Source: Lachnospiraceae bacterium (GTDB taxonomy: Bacteria; Bacillota; Clostridia; Lachnospirales; Lachnospiraceae). Taken from it: a stretch of 64,000 nt of DNA. The stretch covers positions 1 through 64,000 of the forward strand of contig JAFZOW010000014.1 of the NCBI GenBank assembly GCA_017552715.1, in the 5' to 3' direction. A model generated the notes under the pieces. It worked only from the letters and a program-made list of their open reading frames with translations, did not search any database and was not told the origin of the DNA. Shown here in pieces: positions 10,215 through 16,286 of this stretch; within the stretch, counting starts at the first letter, position 1, and every line of letters begins with the position of its first letter. A program made the translations under genes and the position numbers.

Positions 10215-10308
10215 AATAAAAGGCGCTACCGAAGCAGACGGTTTGCCTTAGCTTATAGTTGCAAAGAGCAACCTATTCCTTGGCTTGGCGGTTGCTCTTT
10301 TCTTTTTG
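10215..10308 (+). ncRNA. Candidate antisense antitoxin RNA (unit 1)
   Basis: About 90 nt between a near-consensus promoter and a bidirectional terminator. It starts with a repeat (GGCGCTACCGAAGCAGACGG, then TTTGCC) that recurs inverted at the start of the opposing toxin message. Its 3' part is complementary to the last codons and 3' end of the small hydrophobic ORF on the - strand. That convergent, 3'-overlapping arrangement is the one seen in TxpA/RatA-type type I systems. There is no ribosome site or conserved ORF in it. The assignment is inferred from organisation only. Confidence 0.5.
10263..10308. terminator. Bidirectional terminator overlapping the small ORF's stop codon
   Basis: An 11-bp perfect stem AAAGAGCAACC (10263-10273) / GGTTGCTCTTT (10290-10300), with T runs on the + side. 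The stop codon of the - strand ORF (10273-10275) lies in the left arm. On the - strand the left repeat (10221-10248) can form a second hairpin followed by TTTTA. Confidence 0.65.
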
Positions 10309-10425
10309 GTACCGGATGACATCCATTGTGATCTGTATCAATGTTCCCACTGCACAGACCACAGATGCGATGGCATCGATCACATCAAGCAAAATCGCAT
10401 TTCCTTTCATCAGTAAACTTCCCAT
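10273..10425 (-). CDS. Small hydrophobic protein, candidate type I toxin (unit 1, intact)
   Basis: 50 aa: a short N-terminus (MGSLLMKGNA), one hydrophobic helix (ILLDVIDAIASVVCAVGTLI), then a polar, basic tail (QKEKSNRQAKE). ATG 10425 has a GGAGG ribosome site nine bases upstream. In the message, CUCC just upstream can pair with that site and mask it, as in many type I toxins. The promoter (10516-10543) is consensus in both boxes. Two related copies lie at 15760-15915 and 20724-20859. I do not recognise the peptide as a named family. A toxin role is inferred from size, hydrophobicity, the masked ribosome site, and the convergent RNA with a shared terminator. A small membrane signalling peptide is the main alternative. 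Confidence 0.65.
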   Translation of the reverse strand: MGSLLMKGNAILLDVIDAIASVVCAVGTLIQITMDVIRYQKEKSNRQAKE

Positions 10426-10515
10426 AGTACTTTACCTCCATAAGTAAGGGAGATCCGCGCGAAAGCACGTCTGAAAGGCAAACCGCCTACCGTATACACG
10501 ATAGCACCTACATAT

Positions 10516-10543
10516 ATTATATGCAGAGTAGACCGTGTGTCAA
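10516..10543 (-). promoter_or_regulatory. Consensus promoter of the candidate toxin (unit 1)
   Basis: Read on the - strand: TTGACA (10543-10538), a 16-base spacer, TATAAT (10521-10516). Both boxes are perfect. The predicted start is about 10509, exactly at the outer edge of the right repeat arm. Confidence 0.75.
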
Positions 10544-10592
10544 TATAGAACATCTATATGAACGAAAGCATCATGCTCAGATGCATAATGTA

Positions 10593-10621
10593 TTGCGGGA
10601 AAAAGAAAAAAACTGTATAAT
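10593..10621 (+). promoter_or_regulatory. Promoter of large surface protein A
   Basis: TTGCGG (10593-10598), a 17-base A-rich spacer and TATAAT (10616-10621). Predicted start is about 10628, giving a leader of about 50 nt. The leader contains AAAGGCGCT-CCGCAG (10636-10650), a near-copy of the left arm of the small-protein units. Confidence 0.65.
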
Positions 10622-10679
10622 AATCCTGTTTATAAAGGCGCTCCGCAGGGGCGGGAGATGAGTGGGGAGGATTTCCTGT

Positions 10680-13600
10680 ATGAAAAAGATCCGAAAGATG
10701 CTGGCAACGTTTCTGGCTATGCTGCTACTGGCCGACAGCTTCAGCGGCTATGCTTTTGCGTGGGATGATCCGGATGGGGGGGATGATCCCGGTAGTGGTG
10801 CATTTGGAGAAGGCGTTGACGGGAATATAGTGATCGAGGGTGAGAAGATCACGCTTACGATCAACGGAAGCGGTGAAACAATGGATGTGGCGATCGGGGG
10901 GTGCCATAATCCTCAGGTGGTAGCCCAAAAGGACCATATTACAGATATAATTATTTCAGGAAGTGTGAAAAATGTATATAAATCTGCCTTTAAGGATATG
11001 CCCGCTTTAAAAAATGTCGAGATCGGTGATAATATCACATCCATTGAAGAAAATGCATTCTCCGGATGCACCGCTTTGGAAAGCGTTACGTTTGATGATT
11101 GTGCTGACGATGACGGCCTGACGATCAGTTCCAATGCATTTAAATCCTGCGCAAAGCTGAGCGCCGTTGACTTCGGGGACGGTTTGAAGGTGATCGGAGA
11201 TAATGCATTCCGGGGCACCGGGTTGGAAAATGTTACGATCCTTGCATCGGTCACTTCCATCGGCGGATTTGCATTTTACAACTGCGCTGATCTGGAAACG
11301 CTAACATTTGCAGACAGCTCGGCAGAGCTTACGGTGGGATATTCCGTATTTGGGAATTGCGAAAAACTGAATAATGTAAAGATCCCGACACGTATCAAAG
11401 CATTTCCCGATACGGGTATTTTTGGCGGCTGTACCGCACTTACCAAGGCAGAACTGGATCCGGGGATCGACACGATCCTTGCCAATACATTCCGTAATAT
11501 AACAAACCTCAGTGAAGTCAATCTCCCTGCCGGGATCAAGTCCATCGGAGATAACGCATTTCGCGGCACCGGATTTGAAAGTTTTGTGATCCCCGCAACG
11601 GTCACTACCATCGGCGGATTTGCATTTTACAACTGCTCCAAGCTGGAAACGATAAGTTTTGCGGACAGCTCTGCAGAGCTTACGGTGGGAAGCTCCGTTT
11701 TTGGAAGCTGTGAAAAACTGAATAATGTAAAGATCCCGACACGTATCAAAGCGTTTCCCCAATCGGGGATCTTTGGCGGCTGTACCGCACTTACCAAGGC
11801 GGAACTGGATCCGGGGATCGATACGGTCCTTGCCAATACATTCAGTGGTATTACAAACCTCAGCGAGGTCACACTCCCTGCCGGGATCAAGTCCATCGGA
11901 GACAGTGCATTTCGCGGCACCGGATTTGAAAGTTTTACGATCCCTGCAACGGTCACCACGATCGACGGTTTTGCATTTTACGACTGTCAAAAACTGGAAA
12001 CGCTGGCTTTCGAGGACAGTACTGCAGATCTGACGCTGGGGAGCAAGGCCTTTGGAAGATGTGTAAAGCTGAACCATGTAAAGATTCCTTCAAGGGTGAC
12101 AGAGATCTCTATCGGCGGAATCTTTGACGGCTGCACCAGTCTTACATCCGTTGAATTGGAAGAGGGTATCGATAAGATCCTTGATAATACTTTCAGGGAT
12201 ATTACGAACCTTGAAGAGGTGATCATACCTTCCGGGATCACGGCGATCGGAAATAATGCGTTCCATAATTGCGGATTAAAGAGCTATACGATCCCTGCGA
12301 CCGTATGCTCCATCGGTAATGCGGCTTTTTACAACTGTAACAGACTGGAAACGATAACATTTGAGGAAAGCTCCGAAGAGTTGACGATAGGATCCGTGAT
12401 CTTCGGGTCCTGCTCGAGGCTGAACAATGTGACGGTCCCTTCGAGGATCAAAGTGATCCCTACCAGCGGACTTTTTGAGAGCTGTACTTCTCTTTCCAAC
12501 GCGATCATAGAAGAAGGAACGGTACAGATTGCGGCTAATACCTTCAGCGGCCTGGATTCGCTTTTGGAAGTGAGCCTTCCCGCCAGCCTGGAAAAAGTCG
12601 GCAACAAAGCTTTTTATAACTGCGCGGGTCTGGAGACCGTTCATTACAAGGGCGCGAAGACAAAGGAAGAGATCAAAGAAGCCAGCGGTACCGGTAATGA
12701 TCCTCTGTGGGCGGTGGAATGGGATATGGAAGATCCCGAGCCTGCAAAGCCGGCCGAGATCGATAAATACAGCTACAGCTTCAGGAATGACTTCGGACCC
12801 ACCGGATTGGGTTATGATGCACTTACGGAATATCATATTCCGGTAGAGCGTTATACCGAGCTTTTCGGAAATAAGGGCATGAACATCTTCGAGATCTTTG
12901 ATGATCCCTGGAGCGGCAGCTGTTATGGTTTATCCTCGACAAGCGGTCTTTTCAACATTAACGGGAACGGTGTGGTCACGACTGCATATGGTGCAGGGAG
13001 CGTATCCGAACTGGCCCTGAGCGCTGTTGTCGATACCGACCCCAATGATGATACCCCTGCGGATCTGCGGCATGATCTTCGGAAGTTTATCGAAGCCATG
13101 CAGGTTTCCCAGTATGACGACCGTGTACAGTACTGTCTGTCCCTGGACTGTGATCCGGAAGAGATCATCGCGGCCATGGAGGATGGAAAGCCTGTCATCA
13201 TAGGCCTCTTCGGAGAGATCGGCGGTGAGCCGGCGGGACATGCCGTACTGGCTTATGAACTCGAAGAGATCAAAAAAGGTGCAGCCAGCGGGAATTATCT
13301 GCTGCATGTTTATGACAGTAATCACCCCGGCGAGGATTGCTGCATCAGCTTTACCGCTGTGAAACATGCATACGATAATGTCAGCTATACCTGGTCTTAT
13401 ACGCTGGATACTGCCGCAACCATCAACTGGAGCAGCGATAACGAGACCTGTGCCATCTCTTACGTTCCGTACGATGTTTATAGTGCGGTATGGGATGATG
13501 GCGGCAATTACAATGAGGAAGAATGGGCGAAAAAACTCACCCGCGGTGATGAGGAATGGACGGATCTGGATGAGTTTATCTGGCAGTATTTCAACGATTA

Positions 13601-15662
13601 TAAAGATTGGGATGCGGAAACCCAGGAAATATGGGAGACAGATCCGGACGGCGATTTTACGCCGGAGGAGCTGGCCAAGCTGGAGGAGTGCATGAAGGAT
13701 CCCTCCAGGATCAGCGAGCTGACCAGCCGCTGCAAATCGCGCTGTAAGAGCCGCTGCAAGAGCCGCTGCAAATCTCGCTGCAAGTCCCGTTGCAAGAGCC
13801 GTTGCAAGAGCCGCTGCAAGAGCCGCTGCAAGGCGATACTCGTAAACTCTGCCGATTATGAGATCAAAGCTCCGAACGGAACGGAGCTGGCAAAGGCTGA
13901 GGGCGGAGTTGTCAGCGTCAGTGATAACTGGACGGGTGAAGTTTTCGCGGAACGCTGCGTGAATTATATCGACGGTAAGCTTCTGCCGGAAGGAAAGAGT
14001 GCGGTATATACTCCCGTGGGAACCCGTAATATTTCCGTAAACGGAGCAACGCCGCTTTCCTTTACAGCCATCGACGGCGACCTGTGCATGAAGGTGGACA
14101 GTGCCGCAAGTTCCGCATCCTTCGATGTGGACGAAACCAGGAACAGGTTCTATTTGAAGCTGGATCTGGAAGAGGATCAGGCTCTGGAGCTTCAGATCAT
14201 CAAGGACGGAAAGGTCTTCTCGATCTCCGGAAACGGAACCGGAGAGGAAGCGGAGCTGGAGCTTTCCGCGGAGGGCGTTAAGCTGGAGCAGCTGGAAGAT
14301 CCTACCGTAAGTATGAACGGTCAGCCGTCAAGCCTGGATGAGCTCGCGGAGGAGCTGTCCGAAAAAGGCGTGGTCCTGGCAGAAGGGATCGAGGCTTTTG
14401 GGCTTAAGGATGCCTATCCTGCCTGCGGAGTAAAGATCAGGCCGGAATTCAGTATCGTGGATAAGAGATGCGGAAAAACGCTGGCTCTGGGCGTGGATTA
14501 CACAGTCTCCTACAGCAATAATAAGAACGCAGGTACCGGGATCATCACGATCACGGGTAAGGGTAATTACAGTGGGAAGAACAGGAGCCTCAGTTTCAAT
14601 CTGGTCAAGCCTTCCGTGAGTGCCGATTCCATGGAACTGGCCGGCTGGAAGATCAGCAGTCTTGAGCCTGCAAGCTTCAGCTATAACGGAAAGGAACAGA
14701 TCCCGACGAGCATTAAGCTTAAGAAGAAGAGTGAAACGAAGATCTACAGCTGGAATGAAACAACAAAGTGTTATGAGGATGCGCAGGGCAACGTGCTCCC
14801 GGCAGCCGTGAGCTTCTGTAACAACGTGAATAAGGGTAACGCCACTCTGGTGATCAGCGGTAAGGATAAGAGCATCAAAAAGAATTACAAGATCAAGGCC
14901 ATGGCTCTCACGGATGTGACACAGAACGGCGTGGCGCAGGCAAGCTGGGGGACCAGAGCTGCGGAGGCAGCTGTAAGCCTGAGCATCGGTACGGACGGAT
15001 ATACTCTTGTGGCCGGTCAGGATTACAAAGCAAAGTACAAAGCACCAAAGGCAGGAGCGGATGCAGGCACAGTGATACTCACGGGCAGAGGCAACTTCAG
15101 TAAGAAGCTGACATTAAAATATAATGTGGAGCCCCTTACGGTATCGGAAGATCAGATCCTGATCAATGCTTCCGCCGGGAAGGCCGGGAGGGTGAAGGTC
15201 CAGCTCAGGGATGCTGCAGGGAATATCATCTCTCCGAAGAAGTATTTGGTAGAGATCTATAACGGTACAGAACTGCTGAAAAAGAAAGATACCCTGTCCG
15301 AAAACTTCAGTGTGAAGATCAGGAGCAAGGATAGCACAAACCTGATCATCGGTGATGCGGACGGTATCACGGTAAGCGCTAATGCCGGTGAGAGCATAGC
15401 TAAGATGAAGGTAAAGACGGGAAATGTGGTCAAGGGATACAGTGGAAACGCGATCACACTCAGCGCCGAAGATTTCGGCGAGGGGAAGATACAGATCGGA
15501 ACGCTTGTCTACGGCACCGACTTTGAACTGGCAGAATGCGGCTACTCCAATAATGTAAAGAAAGGCAGCATGAGCGTCACGGTCCGCGGCATCGGAAAGT
15601 ACAGCGGGATCAAAACCTTTAAAGTAAAGATCACTGCGGTGAGCCTGGGCGGTGCAAAATAA
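10680..15662 (+). CDS. Large secreted LRR / papain-like peptidase / SRCK-repeat protein (A)
   Basis: 1660 aa. ATG 10680 is nine bases after GGGGAGG; a GTG at 10662 is less likely. A signal peptide (about 1-27, ending GYAFA) is followed by BspA-type leucine-rich repeats (about 95-655; recurring units such as FYNCADLETLTF). A papain-like cysteine peptidase domain covers about 695-940: GSCYGLS with Cys748, AGHAVLAYE with His854, VYDSN with Asp879, the expected Cys-His-Asp order. An acidic DPDGDFTPEEL segment precedes nine perfect SRCK repeats (1016-1051). Ig-like modules (VDYTVSYSNNKN...GKGNYSGK type) reach the C-terminus. No LPxTG, membrane anchor or SLH domain is visible, so how it stays on the cell is unclear. 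Gene B (16287) is a paralogue in everything after the LRRs. A self-processing surface adhesin or secreted protease is possible; activity is inferred from residues only. Confidence 0.85.
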   Translation: MKKIRKMLATFLAMLLLADSFSGYAFAWDDPDGGDDPGSGAFGEGVDGNIVIEGEKITLTINGSGETMDVAIGGCHNPQVVAQKDHITDIIISGSVKNVYKSAFKDMPALKNVEIGDNITSIEENAFSGCTALESVTFDDCADDDGLTISSNAFKSCAKLSAVDFGDGLKVIGDNAFRGTGLENVTILASVTSIGGFAFYNCADLETLTFADSSAELTVGYSVFGNCEKLNNVKIPTRIKAFPDTGIFGGCTALTKAELDPGIDTILANTFRNITNLSEVNLPAGIKSIGDNAFRGTGFESFVIPATVTTIGGFAFYNCSKLETISFADSSAELTVGSSVFGSCEKLNNVKIPTRIKAFPQSGIFGGCTALTKAELDPGIDTVLANTFSGITNLSEVTLPAGIKSIGDSAFRGTGFESFTIPATVTTIDGFAFYDCQKLETLAFEDSTADLTLGSKAFGRCVKLNHVKIPSRVTEISIGGIFDGCTSLTSVELEEGIDKILDNTFRDITNLEEVIIPSGITAIGNNAFHNCGLKSYTIPATVCSIGNAAFYNCNRLETITFEESSEELTIGSVIFGSCSRLNNVTVPSRIKVIPTSGLFESCTSLSNAIIEEGTVQIAANTFSGLDSLLEVSLPASLEKVGNKAFYNCAGLETVHYKGAKTKEEIKEASGTGNDPLWAVEWDMEDPEPAKPAEIDKYSYSFRNDFGPTGLGYDALTEYHIPVERYTELFGNKGMNIFEIFDDPWSGSCYGLSSTSGLFNINGNGVVTTAYGAGSVSELALSAVVDTDPNDDTPADLRHDLRKFIEAMQVSQYDDRVQYCLSLDCDPEEIIAAMEDGKPVIIGLFGEIGGEPAGHAVLAYELEEIKKGAASGNYLLHVYDSNHPGEDCCISFTAVKHAYDNVSYTWSYTLDTAATINWSSDNETCAISYVPYDVYSAVWDDGGNYNEEEWAKKLTRGDEEWTDLDEFIWQYFNDYKDWDAETQEIWETDPDGDFTPEELAKLEECMKDPSRISELTSRCKSRCKSRCKSRCKSRCKSRCKSRCKSRCKSRCKAILVNSADYEIKAPNGTELAKAEGGVVSVSDNWTGEVFAERCVNYIDGKLLPEGKSAVYTPVGTRNISVNGATPLSFTAIDGDLCMKVDSAASSASFDVDETRNRFYLKLDLEEDQALELQIIKDGKVFSISGNGTGEEAELELSAEGVKLEQLEDPTVSMNGQPSSLDELAEELSEKGVVLAEGIEAFGLKDAYPACGVKIRPEFSIVDKRCGKTLALGVDYTVSYSNNKNAGTGIITITGKGNYSGKNRSLSFNLVKPSVSADSMELAGWKISSLEPASFSYNGKEQIPTSIKLKKKSETKIYSWNETTKCYEDAQGNVLPAAVSFCNNVNKGNATLVISGKDKSIKKNYKIKAMALTDVTQNGVAQASWGTRAAEAAVSLSIGTDGYTLVAGQDYKAKYKAPKAGADAGTVILTGRGNFSKKLTLKYNVEPLTVSEDQILINASAGKAGRVKVQLRDAAGNIISPKKYLVEIYNGTELLKKKDTLSENFSVKIRSKDSTNLIIGDADGITVSANAGESIAKMKVKTGNVVKGYSGNAITLSAEDFGEGKIQIGTLVYGTDFELAECGYSNNVKKGSMSVTVRGIGKYSGIKTFKVKITAVSLGGAK
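13725..13832 (+). repeat. Nine tandem 12-base repeats encoding SRCK (protein A)
   Basis: Nine in-frame units encode Ser-Arg-Cys-Lys with no amino-acid change. Ser uses AGC, TCG, TCT and TCC; Cys uses TGC/TGT; Lys uses AAA/AAG; Arg uses CGC/CGT. AGC and TCN serine codons differ at two positions, so the peptide is held constant while the DNA drifts. This points to selection on the protein, not a fresh slippage tract. Confidence 0.95.
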
Positions 15663-15672
15663 AGAATCGGTC

Positions 15673-15701
15673 TTGCATTTTGGATGGATAAAGTGCAAAA
15701 T
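15673..15701 (+). promoter_or_regulatory. Possible antitoxin promoter (unit 2)
   Basis: TTGCAT (15673-15678), 17 bases, CAAAAT (15696-15701). It is weaker than the unit 1 promoter at the same relative place. The TAATAC at 15701 is an alternative -10. Confidence 0.4.
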
Positions 15702-15707
15702 AATACA

Positions 15708-15798
15708 AAAGGCGCTACCGCAGTAGACGGTTTGCCTTGGTTTGCGTTAAAAGAGCAACTTAACCTTTGGCGTGGTGGTGGTTGCTCTTTTCTTTTTG
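15708..15798 (+). ncRNA. Candidate antisense antitoxin RNA (unit 2)
   Basis: Equivalent of the RNA at 10215. It starts at the left repeat arm (GGCGCTACCGCAGTAGACGG) and ends at an 11-bp hairpin (AAAAGAGCAAC 15749-15759 / GTTGCTCTTTT 15781-15791) followed by CTTTTT. The hairpin also covers the 3' end of the opposing small ORF. Confidence 0.4.
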
Positions 15799-15915
15799 GA
15801 TCCTTATGACGTCAATCGTGATCTGTATCAGTGTTCCCACTGCACAGATCACAGATGCGACGGCATCGATCACATCAAGCAAAATCGCATTACCTTTCTT
15901 CTGATTATTTCCCAT
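15760..15915 (-). CDS. Small hydrophobic protein, candidate type I toxin (unit 2)
   Basis: 51 aa, MGNNQKKGNA then the helix ILLDVIDAVASVICAVGTLI and a tail ending SNHHHAKG; the core is nearly identical to unit 1. Start ATG 15915 is chosen by alignment with unit 1 (an in-frame ATG lies at 15921). Unlike unit 1 there is no GGAGG before the start: the leader between start codon and right repeat arm has been replaced by about 100 bases with strong hairpins (15940-16006). Its promoter (16096-16123) is kept. It may therefore be transcribed but poorly translated. Confidence 0.5.
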   Translation of the reverse strand: MGNNQKKGNAILLDVIDAVASVICAVGTLIQITIDVIRIQKEKSNHHHAKG

Positions 15916-15939
15916 AGGCATCACAGCCACGAGGAGGGG

Positions 15940-16006
15940 CCCGCTGCCTGGAGCACAAAAGGGGCCCCACGGAAGTGGGGAGATGTGCGATCGTTCAGGC
16001 AGCGGG
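15940..16006. repeat. Nested inverted repeat inserted in unit 2 leader
   Basis: Outer arms CCCGCTGCCT (15940-15949) / AGGCAGCGGG (15997-16006) enclose a second perfect hairpin CCCCAC-GGAA-GTGGGG (15965-15980). The segment is absent from unit 1 at the matching place and separates the toxin's leader from its start codon. Confidence 0.7.
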
Positions 16007-16095
16007 AAGAACCTGTGGCAAACTAAGGGAGATCCGTGCGAATGCACGTCTGAAAGGCAAACCGCCTACCGGTACACGCGGTAGCATCCATAAAC

Positions 16096-16123
16096 ATTAT
16101 ACATTAAATAGAACTAATGTCAT
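16096..16123 (-). promoter_or_regulatory. Candidate toxin promoter (unit 2)
   Basis: On the - strand: ATGACA (16123-16118), 16 bases, TATAAT (16101-16096). It has the same geometry and position relative to the repeat arm as the unit 1 promoter, with one -35 mismatch. Confidence 0.6.
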
Positions 16124-16181
16124 TGCTTTATGCGTTTTGGATTTTATTATATTGGCCGGGTTGAACATATAGAAATACATA

Positions 16182-16211
16182 TTGATAGATAATGCAGGCG
16201 TATGATATATT
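16182..16211 (+). promoter_or_regulatory. Promoter of large surface protein B
   Basis: TTGATA (16182-16187), 18 bases, TATATT (16206-16211). A closely similar segment occurs at 21124-21153 before gene C, in keeping with duplication of the upstream region together with the gene. Confidence 0.55.
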
Positions 16212-16286
16212 TTTATACAGGTACTTTGAGGGATTCTTTTCTCAAATCTGACAATCTTAGAGAAAAATAACGGAGGGAGATACGGA

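Larger units (their letters stand above)
10221..10507. repeat. Inverted-repeat-bounded small-protein unit, copy 1
   Basis: The left arm (10221-10248, GGCGCTACCG...GGTTTGCCT) and right arm (about 10475-10507, AGGCAAACC...CGATAGCACC) are inverted copies of one another. Between the arms lie the 50-aa ORF and its terminator. In the - strand message the right end folds as CGUGC-UUUC-GCGCG; unit 2 has CGUGC-AUUC-GCACG at the same place. The change keeps pairing only as a G-U wobble in the - strand RNA, which supports the toxin message as the structured RNA. Confidence 0.6.
15711..16085. repeat. Inverted-repeat-bounded small-protein unit, copy 2
   Basis: The left arm (15711-15737) and right arm (about 16050-16085, GGCAAACCGCC...CGGTAGC) match those of copy 1. 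It is longer than copy 1 because of the hairpin insert at about 15920-16022. The CGTGC-GAAT-GCACG stem in the right end is fully paired. Confidence 0.55.

Noticed and set aside
10259..10447. 62-codon + strand ORF in unit 1
   Set aside because: It is antisense to the conserved 50-aa ORF, has no ribosome site and is not kept in units 2 and 3.
10221..10507. Transposon or MITE reading of the inverted-repeat unit
   Set aside because: Arms are imperfect, no target-site duplication was seen at either end, and the arms coincide with predicted RNA starts and terminators, so an RNA-based unit explains them better.
10440..10510. Cyclic-di-GMP-I riboswitch, suggested by GGCAAACC near an HD-GYP gene
   Set aside because: The rest of the GEMM core (GGGACGCAAAGC and the second helix with its receptor) is missing, and the sequence is better explained as an inverted-repeat arm.
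13598..13831. - strand frame with LQRD/LQRL repeats opposite the SRCK tract (also at 18641-18850)
   Set aside because: It is only the reverse reading of the 12-base repeats; no start signal, and codon variation is silent for SRCK but not for the reverse frame.
13725..13832. CRISPR-like array
   Set aside because: The repeats are contiguous 12-base coding units without spacers, and no cas genes are present.
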